Origin: Achromobacter sp. Bel
Lineage (GTDB): Bacteria > Pseudomonadota > Gammaproteobacteria > Burkholderiales > Burkholderiaceae_B
Assembly (NCBI RefSeq): GCF_012928505.1
Contig: NZ_JABBJN010000062.1
Location: 1 to 34,497, forward strand
Length of the DNA stretch: 34,497 bases
Direction of reading: 5' to 3'
Position numbers and translations under genes: made by a program. Shown piece after piece: positions 1 to 8,662 of this stretch (position 1 is the first letter of the stretch; every line of letters starts with the position of its first letter). The notes under the pieces were generated by a model. The model made no database searches, had not been told where the DNA came from, and saw nothing but the letters and a program-made list of their open reading frames with translations.

Positions 1-109
1 CGCGGGCGTCGCCTTTGGGACGCGAGAAGAAGGACCGACCGTCGCGCCCTTCGGAGGCTGCCCTCGGGGTGCCTGCCGGACGAGAACGCGGAGATTGGGG
101 TTTAGTCAT
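1..109 (-). CDS. N-terminal fragment of a basic, disordered protein (partial at left edge)
   Basis: An open frame begins with ATG at 109-107 and runs off the left edge without a stop, giving 36 residues. The piece is rich in Arg, Pro, Ser and Gly (it begins MTKPQSPRSRPAGTPR), with no hydrophobic segment, so it is not a signal peptide. Such tails often precede RNA-binding or RNA-modifying domains. In relatives of this group an RsmB/NOP-type RNA methyltransferase can lie close to purN, so that is one guess, but no domain is visible here. It lies downstream of purN on the same strand, 123 bp after the purN stop. The ribosome-binding sequence is weak. It could be a chance frame; confidence is limited. 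Confidence 0.4.
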   Translation of the reverse strand, partial: MTKPQSPRSRPAGTPRAASEGRDGRSFFSRPKGDAR

Positions 110-153
110 GGTGTGTTCCAGTGGGGCGGAGGAGTTCCGCCCGGTAAAAGCGA

Positions 154-190
154 TTCAATGCGAGCAATTTCAATGCGAGCAATTTCAATG
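154..190. repeat. 15-bp tandem repeat, 2.5 copies
   Basis: The unit TTCAATGCGAGCAAT occurs at 154-168 and 169-183, and a third partial copy (TTCAATG) follows at 184-190. It lies in the 123-bp gap between the purN stop and the next minus-strand start. A 7-bp perfect hairpin (124-130 with 136-142) is nearby but lacks a T-run. No function is evident. Confidence 0.8.
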
Positions 191-232
191 AAGCGGTTCA
201 GTGCGGGCGATGCGTTGGAGCCCAGCGTCCGC

Positions 233-898
233 TCAAGCGGCCGGCGACCAGGTGAACAAACGCGCGGGGTCCCCCTGCACGTCCACCCGGTGGTCGCTTG
301 TCAGCGTAACCCGGCCTTCGGCCAACCAGCGCACCGCGGCCGGAAAAGCCTGATGTTCCACTGCCAGCACGCGGTTGGCCAGCAGTTCCGGCGTATCTCC
401 AGCCAGGACCGGCACACAGCCCTGGGCGATGATGGGGCCGTGGTCCAGCACCGGCGTGACGAAATGCACCGTGCAGCCGTGAACCCGCACGCCCGTCGCC
501 AAGGCCTGGGCATGCGTGTGCAGGCCGGGAAACGCCGGCAGCAGCGAGGGATGGATATTGACCAGCCGGCCGGCATAGTGGTTGACGAAACCCGGGGTCA
601 GCACCCGCATGAAGCCGGCCAGGATGACGTAGTCGGGCGCATAGCGATCGATTTCAGCGGCCAAGGCAGCGTCGAAAGCCTCGCGGCTGGCGTAATCCTT
701 ATGGTACAGGGCCGCCGTGGGAATGCCCTGCGCGGCGGCCCATTCCAGGCCGCCGGCGTCGGGCCGGCTGGCGATGACGGCGGCGACGTCGGCCGGCCAG
801 CCCTCGTCGCGGCACGCTTCGGCCAGCGCCTGCATGTTGCTGCCCCGTCCCGAGATCAGGATGACAAGGCGGCGTTTAGAAATTTGTGTTTCCGGCAA
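233..898 (-). CDS. purN: Phosphoribosylglycinamide formyltransferase (GART)
   Basis: PurN transfers a formyl group from 10-formyltetrahydrofolate to GAR, the third step of purine synthesis, in the cytoplasm. The protein shows the phosphate-binding motif SGRGSNMQ near residue 17, the catalytic NIHPSLLP motif (Asn114, His116) and the catalytic Asp152 in VLDHGP; their spacing equals that of E. coli Asn106/His108/Asp144. The open frame extends to 1075, but that would overlap the divergent ribF start and adds 59 residues unlike the family. No ATG lies near the conserved N-terminus, so I chose the TTG at 898, giving 221 aa (family about 210). A TTG at 913 is an alternative. It is divergent from ribF. 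The identification is certain; the start is not. Confidence 0.93.
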   Translation of the reverse strand: MPETQISKRRLVILISGRGSNMQALAEACRDEGWPADVAAVIASRPDAGGLEWAAAQGIPTAALYHKDYASREAFDAALAAEIDRYAPDYVILAGFMRVLTPGFVNHYAGRLVNIHPSLLPAFPGLHTHAQALATGVRVHGCTVHFVTPVLDHGPIIAQGCVPVLAGDTPELLANRVLAVEHQAFPAAVRWLAEGRVTLTSDHRVDVQGDPARLFTWSPAA

Positions 899-1065
899 GA
901 TAGAAGAATCCAAAGATGTAGCCCCCAGGGCGCCCGCCAAAACGGGCGTTGCTTGACGCAAACAGGCTTGTCCACCGCCATTTCGCACCCCGGAAATACC
1001 GGTCGCGAATAAATGGTTGGGGGGATTAGAACAAACCCGGAATCCAAAATTGTAAACTCTCGCTC

Positions 1066-2031
1066 GTGAAACCATCGCTGCGCATCTACCGATCCCTGCC
1101 TCCGCCCGACCGGCGCGCTCCTTGCGCGCTGACGATCGGCAATTTCGACGGCGTCCATCGCGGGCACCAGGCCATGCTGGCGCGCGTCTGCCAAGTCGCC
1201 CGCGAACGCGGCCTGACGCCTGCCGTCATGACCTTCGAGCCGCACCCGCGGGAGTATTTCGCCACCCTGAACCAACGCCCCGAGCTGGCGCCGACCCGGA
1301 TTTCCGGGCTGCGCGACAAGCTGGCGGCGCTGGCGCGCTACGGCGTGTCCCAGGTCGTGGTGGAACGCTTCAACGCCCGGCTGGCCGAAATGTCGGCCAA
1401 CGCCTTCATCGAGAACCTGCTTGTGCAGGGGCTGCAGGCCAAATGGCTGCTGGTGGGTGAGGACTTCCGTTTTGGCCACAAGCGCAGCGGCGATATCGAC
1501 CTGCTGCGCGAAGCCGGCATGCGCCACGGCTTCGAAGTGCAGACGCTGGCCGACGTGACCGACCAGCAAGGCCACCGGATTTCCAGTTCCGAAGTCCGCA
1601 CGGCGCTGGCCGTGGGCGACCTGGACCGCGCCCGCCACCTGCTGGGCCACCCGTACCATATCAGCGGCCACGTGATCCATGGCCAGAAGCTGGGCCGCAC
1701 CCTGGGCTTTCCCACGATGAACCTGCGCGTGGCCGAGCGATGCGCCGCCCGCTCGGGCATCTATGTGGTGCAGGTCTATGGACTGGCCGAACGCCCGTTG
1801 CCCGCCGTGGCCAGCCTGGGCGTGCGCCCGACGGTCGAAGACCGCGGTCGCGTGCTGCTGGAGTCGCACCTGCTGGACGATACCGTCGACGCTTACGGTA
1901 AACTCGTACGCGTCGAATTCCTGCACAAGCTGCGGGACGAAGAAAAATTTCCTGACCTCCCTTCCCTGACTGCCGCCATCGCCGAAGACGCGCGAAACGC
2001 GCGCGCCTATTTTGCCGTTCATGGACTATAA
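1066..2031 (+). CDS. ribF: Bifunctional riboflavin kinase / FAD synthetase
   Basis: This enzyme makes FMN from riboflavin and then FAD from FMN. The N-terminal adenylyltransferase domain shows IGNFDGVHRGHQ (about residue 26), GEDFRFGHKRSGD and ISSSEVR. The C-terminal flavokinase domain shows GRTLGFPTMNL and ends with ESHLLDD and the helix leading to ARAYF. The length of 321 aa is normal. The start is a GTG with no clear Shine-Dalgarno sequence; a TAAACT box at 1053-1058 lies so close that the transcript may be nearly leaderless, which is only a guess. The stop overlaps the ileS start by 11 bp, so the two genes are translated together. This ribF-ileS-lspA order is common in proteobacteria. Confidence 0.96.
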   Translation: MKPSLRIYRSLPPPDRRAPCALTIGNFDGVHRGHQAMLARVCQVARERGLTPAVMTFEPHPREYFATLNQRPELAPTRISGLRDKLAALARYGVSQVVVERFNARLAEMSANAFIENLLVQGLQAKWLLVGEDFRFGHKRSGDIDLLREAGMRHGFEVQTLADVTDQQGHRISSSEVRTALAVGDLDRARHLLGHPYHISGHVIHGQKLGRTLGFPTMNLRVAERCAARSGIYVVQVYGLAERPLPAVASLGVRPTVEDRGRVLLESHLLDDTVDAYGKLVRVEFLHKLRDEEKFPDLPSLTAAIAEDARNARAYFAVHGL

Positions 2032-4891
2032 AAAGACCCTCAACCTGCCCGATACCCCCTTCCCCATGCGGGGCGACCTTGCCAAGCGCGAGCCCGCCTG
2101 GATTTCGCAGTGGGAGGAAAACCACGTCTACCAGGCGATCCGTGCGGCCAGCCGCGGCCGGCCCCGTTTCGTGCTGCACGACGGTCCGCCCTATGCGAAC
2201 GGCGACATCCACATCGGCCACGCGGTCAACAAGATCCTGAAGGACATCATCGTCAAGAGCCGCAACATGGCCGGCTATGACGCGCATTACGTGCCGGGCT
2301 GGGACTGTCACGGCATGCCGATCGAAATCCAGATCGAAAAGAAGTACGGCAAGCACCTGCCCGTGGCGGAGGTGCAATCGAAGGCCCGCGCCTACGCGCT
2401 CGAGCAGATCGACCGCCAGCGCAAGGACTTCAAGCGCCTGGGCGTGCTGGGCGGCTGGGACCGTCCGTACATGACGATGAACTTCAGCAATGAAGCCGAC
2501 GAAATTCGCGCGCTGGGCCGCATCCTGGACAAGGGCTATGTGTTCCGCGGCCTGAAGCCCGTGAACTGGTGTTTCGACTGCGGCTCGGCCCTGGCCGAAG
2601 CCGAAGTGGAATATGCCGACCGCGTCGACCCCGCCGTGGACGTCGCCTTCCCGTTTGCCGAACCGGCCAAGCTGGCCAAGGCCTTCGGCCTGGATTCGGT
2701 GGAAGACGGCGCCATCGTGATCTGGACGACCACGCCCTGGACCATCCCGTCCAACCAGGCGCTGAACGTGCACCCGGAAATCGAATATGCGCTGGTGCGG
2801 GTGTCCCCGTCGTCGCCGGCGCCCAAGTTCGGCCCGCTGCTGCTGGTCGCGAAAGACCGCGTCGAAGCCTGCCTGAAATCCTGGCACCTGGAAGGCGAGA
2901 TCATCGCCACGGCGCCGGGCGAAGTGCTGTCGGGCCTCGAATTCCGCCATCCGCTGGCGCAGTTCAACGCCGCCTACGACCGCCGTTCGCCCATCTACCT
3001 GGGCGACTACGTCACGGCCGACTCGGGCACGGGCGTCGTGCACTCGGCACCGGCCTACGGCATTGAAGACTTCGTGTCGTGCAAAGCGCACGGCATGAAA
3101 GACACCGATTTCATCAGCCCCGTGATGGGCGACGGCAAGTACGTGGACAGCCTGGCGCTGTTCGGCGGCCTGTCCATCTGGGACGCCAACCCCAAGATCG
3201 TCGAAGCGCTGACCGAAGCCGGCGCGCTGATGCACGTCGAAAAGCACAAGCACAGCTACATGCACTGCTGGCGCCACAAGACGCCGATCATCTACCGCGC
3301 CACCAGCCAATGGTTCGCCGGCATGGACGTGGCGCCCAAGGATGGCGGCCCGACCTTGCGCGAATCGGCGCTGGCCGGCATCGACGCCACGGCCTTCTAT
3401 CCGGCCTGGGGCCGCGCCCGCCTGCACGCGATGATCGCCAACCGTCCGGACTGGACCCTGTCGCGCCAGCGCCAGTGGGGCGTGCCGATGGCCTTCTTCG
3501 TGCACAAGGAAACCGGCGAACTGCACCCGCGCACGGCCGAACTGCTGGAGCAGGTGGCGCAGCGCGTCGAGCAAGGCGGCATCGAGGCCTGGCAAGCGAT
3601 CGAACCCCGCGACCTGCTGGGCGACGAAGCCGACCAGTACGAAAAGAACCGCGACACGCTGGACGTGTGGTTCGATTCGGGCAGCACGCACGCCACGGTG
3701 CTGGGCGGCAAGGACGGCGAATTCGCCGGTTCGCACGGCGCTGAACTGGGTTGGCCCGCCGACCTGTACCTGGAAGGCTCGGACCAGCATCGCGGCTGGT
3801 TCCATTCGTCGCTCTTGACCGGCTGCATGCTGTACGGCCAGCCGCCCTACAAGGCACTGCTGACGCACGGCTTCGTGGTGGACGGCCAGGGCCGCAAGAT
3901 GAGCAAGTCCGTGGGCAACGTGATCGCCCCGCAAAAGGTGTCGGACTCGCTGGGCGCGGAAATCCTGCGCCTGTGGGTGGCATCCACCGATTATTCGGGC
4001 GAACTGTCCATCTCGGACGAGATCCTGAAGCGCGTGGTGGAAGGCTACCGCCGCATCCGCAACACGCTGCGCTTCCTGCTGGCCAACGTGGCCGACTTCG
4101 ACGCAGTGTCGCAATCGGTGCCCTACGGCGAGCTCTTCGAGATCGACCGTTATGCGCTGGCGATGACCGCGCAGATGCAGTCCGAAGTGCAGGCGAACTA
4201 TGAACGCTACGACTTCCATCCGGCCGTCTCGCGCTTGCAGACGTTCTGCTCGGAAGACCTGGGCGCGTTCTACCTGGACATCCTGAAAGACCGCCTGTAC
4301 ACGTCGGCCCCTGGCAGCGTGGCGCGCCGTTCGGCGCAGACAGCGCTGCTGGACATCACGCAGACGCTGCTCAAGCTGATGGCGCCGATCCTGTCCTTCA
4401 CGGCTGAAGAAGCCTGGAAGGAACTGGTCGGCTCCGCCCTGAAGCACCAGGCCGACGCCGCCCGCACGACGATCTTCACCGAGGTCTACCACGCGCTGCC
4501 GCCGTTTGCCGACGCCGACGCGCTGACCGCCAAGTGGACGCGCCTGCGCGCCATCCGCGCCGACGTCCAGCGCAAGCTGGAAGAAGTGCGCACGGCGGGC
4601 GACATCGGTTCGTCGCTGCAAGCGGAAGTGGACCTGTACGCCAATGGCGATGACCAGCAACTGCTGGCCAGCCTGGGCGACGACCTGCGCTTCGTGCTGA
4701 TCGTCTCGCGCGCCACCGTGCACGCGGGCGAAGGCGAGACCCGCATCGAGGTCACGCCGTCGACCCACAAGAAGTGCGAGCGCTGCTGGCACTGGCGCCT
4801 GGACGTGGGTCAGGACGCGGAACACCCCGAAATCTGCGGCCGCTGCGTGTCCAACCTGTTCGGCTCGGGCGAAACCCGGGACAAGGCTTGA
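2021..4891 (+). CDS. ileS: Isoleucyl-tRNA synthetase
   Basis: This class I synthetase charges tRNA-Ile in the cytoplasm. Visible features in order are the HIGH signature (residues 64-67), the CP1 editing domain with TTTPWTIPSNQA and DSGTGVVHSAPAYG, the KMSKS loop (about 626-630), the anticodon-binding helices, and a C-terminal zinc knuckle with Cys919/Cys922 and Cys939/Cys942. The length is 956 aa, typical for the bacterial type with a C-terminal zinc site. A TTG lies 9 bp upstream, but the ATG at 2021 gives the family N-terminus MDYKKTLNLP. It overlaps ribF by 11 bp, and lspA starts 3 bp after its stop, so the three genes form an operon. Confidence 0.98.
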   Translation: MDYKKTLNLPDTPFPMRGDLAKREPAWISQWEENHVYQAIRAASRGRPRFVLHDGPPYANGDIHIGHAVNKILKDIIVKSRNMAGYDAHYVPGWDCHGMPIEIQIEKKYGKHLPVAEVQSKARAYALEQIDRQRKDFKRLGVLGGWDRPYMTMNFSNEADEIRALGRILDKGYVFRGLKPVNWCFDCGSALAEAEVEYADRVDPAVDVAFPFAEPAKLAKAFGLDSVEDGAIVIWTTTPWTIPSNQALNVHPEIEYALVRVSPSSPAPKFGPLLLVAKDRVEACLKSWHLEGEIIATAPGEVLSGLEFRHPLAQFNAAYDRRSPIYLGDYVTADSGTGVVHSAPAYGIEDFVSCKAHGMKDTDFISPVMGDGKYVDSLALFGGLSIWDANPKIVEALTEAGALMHVEKHKHSYMHCWRHKTPIIYRATSQWFAGMDVAPKDGGPTLRESALAGIDATAFYPAWGRARLHAMIANRPDWTLSRQRQWGVPMAFFVHKETGELHPRTAELLEQVAQRVEQGGIEAWQAIEPRDLLGDEADQYEKNRDTLDVWFDSGSTHATVLGGKDGEFAGSHGAELGWPADLYLEGSDQHRGWFHSSLLTGCMLYGQPPYKALLTHGFVVDGQGRKMSKSVGNVIAPQKVSDSLGAEILRLWVASTDYSGELSISDEILKRVVEGYRRIRNTLRFLLANVADFDAVSQSVPYGELFEIDRYALAMTAQMQSEVQANYERYDFHPAVSRLQTFCSEDLGAFYLDILKDRLYTSAPGSVARRSAQTALLDITQTLLKLMAPILSFTAEEAWKELVGSALKHQADAARTTIFTEVYHALPPFADADALTAKWTRLRAIRADVQRKLEEVRTAGDIGSSLQAEVDLYANGDDQQLLASLGDDLRFVLIVSRATVHAGEGETRIEVTPSTHKKCERCWHWRLDVGQDAEHPEICGRCVSNLFGSGETRDKA

Positions 4892-4893
4892 GC

Positions 4894-5427
4894 ATGGCCC
4901 GCCCCTCCGATTCGGGAGTGACGGGCACGGCCCCCACCCGCGCCGTTCCCGCGCGCGTGGGCGGCTGGCTGGCGCTGGCGCTGTTGATCATCGTGCTGGA
5001 CCAGTTGACCAAGGTGTACTTCAACACCTCGTTTCAGTATGGCGAACGGGTCAACGTGCTGCCGGTGTTCGACTTCACGCTGCTGTTCAACCGGGGGGCC
5101 GCATTCAGCTTCCTGGCGTCCGAGGAAGGCTGGCAACGCTGGCTGTTCACTGCCCTGGGCATCGTGGCGGCCGTGGTGATCACGATCATCTTGCGCCGCA
5201 CCCATGGGCAGCCGCGCTTCAGCCTGGCGCTGACGCTGATCCTGGGCGGGGCTATCGGCAACGTGATCGACCGCGTGGTGTATGGCCACGTGGTGGACTT
5301 CCTGCTGTTCTACTGGAACGACTCCTACTTCCCCGCCTTCAACCTGGCGGACGTGGGGATCAGCTGCGGCGCCGTGCTACTGGTGCTGGACGAGCTGCTG
5401 CGCGCGCGCAAGAAGCCGCAGGCGTGA
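4894..5427 (+). CDS. lspA: Lipoprotein signal peptidase (signal peptidase II)
   Basis: LspA is an inner-membrane aspartyl protease that cuts the signal peptide from prolipoproteins after diacylglyceryl transfer. The 177-aa protein has four membrane segments (about residues 24-40, 62-76, 84-100 and 148-168). It shows DQLTK, the FNRGAAFSF motif, GNVIDR, and the catalytic aspartates Asp135 (HVVDF) and Asp153 (FNLADV). The N-terminal 20 residues before the first membrane segment are a little longer than in E. coli. It starts 3 bp after the ileS stop and is therefore the last gene of that operon. Glycyl-globomycin-type sensitivity cannot be judged from the sequence. Confidence 0.97.
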   Translation: MARPSDSGVTGTAPTRAVPARVGGWLALALLIIVLDQLTKVYFNTSFQYGERVNVLPVFDFTLLFNRGAAFSFLASEEGWQRWLFTALGIVAAVVITIILRRTHGQPRFSLALTLILGGAIGNVIDRVVYGHVVDFLLFYWNDSYFPAFNLADVGISCGAVLLVLDELLRARKKPQA

Positions 5428-5435
5428 CCACAGCC

Positions 5436-5456
5436 GCCGGGGCGCAACGCCCCGGC
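5436..5456 (+). terminator. GC-rich hairpin after lspA
   Basis: A perfect 9-bp stem (GCCGGGGCG at 5436-5444 with CGCCCCGGC at 5448-5456) with a 3-nt loop follows the lspA stop by 8 bp. The nearest T-run (TTTT at 5477-5480) is about 20 nt downstream, so this is not a textbook intrinsic terminator; it may be a Rho-assisted end or an RNA-stability hairpin. Confidence 0.45.
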
Positions 5457-5591
5457 CGCCCCTCCCTGGGGCTGGGTTTTGCCCTATTTGATCCCCCCTG
5501 AACGCATCGCGAACGGCGCAATGCCGCAATGCAGAATAAAATCATCCTCCATTCCTCGTTTTCACGGCGCTGAACCCGCCGCCACGCCCTC

Positions 5592-6788
5592 ATGCTCGAT
5601 CTCGCCCGCAAACGCATCGTCCTCGGTCTGACCGGGGGCATCGCCTGCTACAAAATCGCCGAGCTGGTGCGGCGCATGACCGAACAAGGCGCCACGGTCG
5701 ACGTGGTGATGACCGAGGCGGCCACGCACTTCATCACGCCCGTCACCATGCAGGCCCTGTCGGGCCGGCCGGTGTTCGTGGATGCCTGGGATGCGCGCGT
5801 GCCCAACAACATGGCGCACATCGACCTGACGCGCGGCGCAGACGCCGTGCTGATCGCGCCCGCCAGCGCCGACTTCATGGCGAAGCTGGCCCACGGCATG
5901 GCCGACGACCTGCTGTCCACGCTGTGCCTGGCGCGCGCCTGTCCGCTTCTGGTGGCGCCGGCGATGAACCGCGAGATGTGGGCCAACCCGGCCACGCAGC
6001 GCAATGTCGAACAATTGCGCGCCGACGGCATCAGCGTCCTGGGCCCGTCTGCAGGCGAGCAGGCCTGCGGCGAAACCGGCGACGGCCGCATGCTGGAGGC
6101 GCATGAACTGCTGACCGACCTGATCGCCTTCTTCCAGCCCAAGTTGCTGGCCGGCCGCCATGTACTGCTGACCGCCGGCCCCACGTCCGAACCCGTGGAC
6201 CCCGTGCGCGTGCTGAGCAACCGCTCGTCGGGCAAGACGGGCTACGCGCTGGCTCGCGCCGCCCGCGAAGCCGGCGCCCGGGTCACGCTGATCACCGGCG
6301 CCACCTTCCTGCCCGTGCCCCGCGGCGTGACTGCGCTGTCGGTCATGACCGCGCGCCAGATGCACGATGCCGTGATGGCCAGCGCCGCCGACGCCGACAT
6401 CTTCATCGCGGTGGCCGCGGTGGCCGATTGGCGCGTCAAGAACGTCAGCACGCAGAAGTTGAAGAAGACCACCGAAGGCGGCGGCGCGCCGCTGATGGAA
6501 TTCGAACCCAATCCCGACATCCTGGCCGAAGTGGCCAAACTGGAAAACGGCCCGTGGTGCGTTGGCTTTGCCGCCGAAACCGAAAAGCTTGCGGAACATG
6601 CCGAAGCCAAGCGCGCGCGCAAGGGCATCCCGCTGCTGGTGGGCAACCTGGCGCACAAAGTCATGGATGCGGATACCACCGAACTGGTGCTGTTCGACGA
6701 GCAAGGCGCGCACCCCCTGCCCGCCGCCGACAAGCTGGATGCCGCACGCCGGTTGATCGCCGAAATCGCGGCGAGGTATCCGGCGTAG
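5592..6788 (+). CDS. coaBC: Phosphopantothenoylcysteine decarboxylase / phosphopantothenate-cysteine ligase
   Basis: This bifunctional flavoenzyme joins cysteine to 4'-phosphopantothenate and decarboxylates the product in coenzyme A synthesis. The N-terminal CoaC part shows LTGGIACYK, His76, the APAMNREMW motif with Asn126, and Cys159 in the ACGETGDGRM loop. The CoaB part shows TAGPTSEPVDPVR, NRSSGKTGYA, and AAVADWRV. The length of 398 aa is normal. The ATG has no visible Shine-Dalgarno sequence. A 164-bp gap with a hairpin separates it from lspA. In many bacteria a trimeric dut gene follows coaBC; here a convergent gene follows, and the only dUTPase in the window is a different fold at 15671-16339. 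Confidence 0.97.
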   Translation: MLDLARKRIVLGLTGGIACYKIAELVRRMTEQGATVDVVMTEAATHFITPVTMQALSGRPVFVDAWDARVPNNMAHIDLTRGADAVLIAPASADFMAKLAHGMADDLLSTLCLARACPLLVAPAMNREMWANPATQRNVEQLRADGISVLGPSAGEQACGETGDGRMLEAHELLTDLIAFFQPKLLAGRHVLLTAGPTSEPVDPVRVLSNRSSGKTGYALARAAREAGARVTLITGATFLPVPRGVTALSVMTARQMHDAVMASAADADIFIAVAAVADWRVKNVSTQKLKKTTEGGGAPLMEFEPNPDILAEVAKLENGPWCVGFAAETEKLAEHAEAKRARKGIPLLVGNLAHKVMDADTTELVLFDEQGAHPLPAADKLDAARRLIAEIAARYPA

Positions 6789-6799
6789 GAGGAGTCAAG

Positions 6800-6843
6800 C
6801 GCGGCTAGCCGCGATACCGGAATTGTCCTTCAGTACATTCCGG
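6800..6843. terminator. Paired hairpins between convergent genes
   Basis: A 14-bp perfect palindrome (CGCGGCTAGCCGCG, 6800-6813) is followed by a 7-bp inverted repeat (CCGGAAT at 6817-6823 with ATTCCGG at 6837-6843). They fill the 76-bp gap between coaBC and the convergent Bug gene and could end transcription from both sides. There is no strong T-run. Confidence 0.4.
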
Positions 6844-6864
6844 CATCGCCCAGCCGCGCCCGGC

Positions 6865-7857
6865 TTACTGCTCCAGGCTGATATTCGCGGCCTTGACGAT
6901 ATCGGCCCACTGCTTGCGGTCGTTTTCCAGGAACTGGCTGGTCTTCTCGGGCGTCATGCCCGTCACCGGCTCCGAGCCCAGGCCCGCCATTTTCTCGATC
7001 ACGCCAGGTTGCTTCAACACGTCTTGCAGCGCGTCGTAATAGGCCGCCAGCACGTCGGCGGGCAAGCCTGCCGGGGCGAATACACCTTGCCACGTCGGCA
7101 TGTCGAAACCCTTCAGCCCTTGTTCGTCCAGCGTCGGCACGTTGGGCAATTGCGGGGCGCGTTTGATCGACGCGACGGCGATCGCCCGGACCTTGCCTTG
7201 CAAAGCCAGCGGCGCCGCGGTGGAGATGTTGTCCATCGTCATCGCGATGTGGCCGCCCAGCAGGTCGGTGATGACCGGCGCCGCGCCGCGATAGGCGGCG
7301 TGCGGGACCTTCACGCCCATCTTGTACAGCATGGTTTCGGCGATCAGGTGGTTCGAAATGCCCACGCCCGCCGTGCCATAGGTGGCCGTCGGCGTCTTCT
7401 GGAAATAGTCCTTGAGTTCGGCCAGGTTGTTGGCCGGCACGTCCTTGTTCACGATGACCACGTTCGGCTGCACGGCCGCCAGCGTGATCGGCGTGAAGTC
7501 CGTGGGCGTGTAGTTCGTGCCCTTGGGATTCAGGACGTGGGTGATGGCCATGGAACCGGCCGCAGCGATGCCGATCGTGTAGCCGTCGGCAGGCGATTGC
7601 GACAGGCGGTACGCCATGATGTTGCCGCCGGCGCCGGCCAGGTTTTCGACGACGACCGTCTGGCCCAAGCGCTGCGACAGCGGTTCGGCCAGCAGGCGCG
7701 CCAGCGTATCGGCGGACCCGCCGGGCGCAAAGCCCACCAGCAGCCGCACGGGCTTCGTGGGCTTCCACGCATCGGCGGCCATCGCCGTGGAGGCGGCCGT
7801 CAGGGCGGTAACGGCAAACAGGGCGCCAACGGCGCGGTGCAGAGTAAGGCTGAACAT
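6865..7857 (-). CDS. Bug/TctC-family periplasmic substrate-binding protein
   Basis: Bug proteins bind small carboxylates or similar solutes in the periplasm, mostly for tripartite tricarboxylate transporters. The protein has a Sec signal peptide with likely cleavage after AMA (residue 27), then the family hallmarks KPVRLLVGFAPGGSADTLAR, the GQTVVVENLAGAGGN segment, ADGYTI and LPNVPTLDEQG. The length of 330 aa is typical. The open frame extends upstream to 8058, but the ATG at 7857 has a Shine-Dalgarno-like GGGAG and gives the signal peptide. It lies 115 bp downstream of the aroM-like gene on the same strand and is probably the last gene of the IclR/PepE block. No TctA/TctB membrane genes are in the window, so its transporter is elsewhere or it acts as a sensor. 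The ligand is unknown. Confidence 0.92.
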   Translation of the reverse strand: MFSLTLHRAVGALFAVTALTAASTAMAADAWKPTKPVRLLVGFAPGGSADTLARLLAEPLSQRLGQTVVVENLAGAGGNIMAYRLSQSPADGYTIGIAAAGSMAITHVLNPKGTNYTPTDFTPITLAAVQPNVVIVNKDVPANNLAELKDYFQKTPTATYGTAGVGISNHLIAETMLYKMGVKVPHAAYRGAAPVITDLLGGHIAMTMDNISTAAPLALQGKVRAIAVASIKRAPQLPNVPTLDEQGLKGFDMPTWQGVFAPAGLPADVLAAYYDALQDVLKQPGVIEKMAGLGSEPVTGMTPEKTSQFLENDRKQWADIVKAANISLEQ

Positions 7858-7972
7858 GAAAAGACACTCCCAACGATAAATTGACGAAGACCGCTTCGTC
7901 TCCCCTCGCCGCTCATCCGGCCGGGTTGCGGACGTGGCGTCCCAGGCCCTGCATCGGCCAGCTTTGGCGGCG

Positions 7973-8662
7973 TTATTCCAATAACTGCGACAGCGCCTGG
8001 GCGACCAGGCGGTTGGACAGCAGGACCGGACGGCCCGACGCCTGCGAGACCGCTTCACGCATGCCGGCGGTATAACCCATGCAATGCATGACGATCAGGT
8101 CGCACGACGCCAATGCCTGGCCCGCTTGCGCGAAATTTCGCGCCGCCAACTCGGCATCGGCCTCGTAGGGCGAGGCGTGCACGACCTGCGTCTCGCAGGA
8201 CAGCGGCACGGCCATATGAAAAAAATCGACCTGTTCGGCCAGCGGCACCACCAGCCCCACCTTGCGGCAGTGCTGCGACAAGCCTGCGACCAGATGGTCG
8301 ACGACCTGCTGCGGCTCGACGACCAGCGTGCGCATCGGCGCGATGGCCGTGCCGGTGCACAGCGGGACCAGCACGTCGTAACCCGCCCCGTCCGCCTGCC
8401 GCATCACGTCGGCCAATCGCGCTTCGGCGGCGGCGGCATCCAGTTGGATCTGGGCGCCGTCGCGCAGGCGCGTGGCGAAACGGTATTCGCCGTCCCTGGG
8501 TGCCATCGCGGCCAGCGCCGCGGCATCCAACCCATCGAGCGCGCCGAATTCATCGATCCGCACGGTATCGCCCAGCAGCCGCGCCATCTCGGGCACGACA
8601 TCGCTGCGCGGCGACTCCCCGATGGTGAAAAACGCCACGCGGCGCGCTTGCGCCGCGCTCAT
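7973..8662 (-). CDS. AroM-family protein (Asp/Glu racemase-like fold)
   Basis: AroM proteins have no established biochemical role; the E. coli gene lies near aroL. The 229-aa protein begins MSAAQARRVAFFTIGESPRS, where the TIGESPRSD segment is the AroM signature. Two cysteines lie where Asp/Glu/hydantoin racemases carry their catalytic pair: Cys102 in VPLCTGTA and Cys194 in VMHCMGYT. From this I infer that it may be a racemase or a related C-C or C-N lyase; this is not shown. Its ATG overlaps the stop of the DUF1177 gene (ATGA, 8659-8662), so the two are translationally coupled. It belongs with PepE and DUF1177 as a cassette. Confidence 0.9.
   Translation of the reverse strand: MSAAQARRVAFFTIGESPRSDVVPEMARLLGDTVRIDEFGALDGLDAAALAAMAPRDGEYRFATRLRDGAQIQLDAAAAEARLADVMRQADGAGYDVLVPLCTGTAIAPMRTLVVEPQQVVDHLVAGLSQHCRKVGLVVPLAEQVDFFHMAVPLSCETQVVHASPYEADAELAARNFAQAGQALASCDLIVMHCMGYTAGMREAVSQASGRPVLLSNRLVAQALSQLLE

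Noticed and set aside
95..1012. A 305-codon plus-strand frame opposite purN
   Set aside because: It overlaps the conserved purN frame, has repetitive and Arg/His-rich composition and no ribosome-binding sequence.
899..1075. N-terminal extension of purN to 1075
   Set aside because: The 59 extra residues do not resemble the family, and the frame would overlap the divergent ribF start.
1661..4825. A 1054-codon open frame on the minus strand opposite ileS
   Set aside because: It is antisense to the certain ileS gene, His/Arg/Gln-rich without any domain, and is a typical by-product of high GC content.
7858..8058. N-terminal extension of the first Bug protein
   Set aside because: The extension is Arg-rich and would bury the signal peptide; a better start with a Shine-Dalgarno-like sequence lies at 7857.
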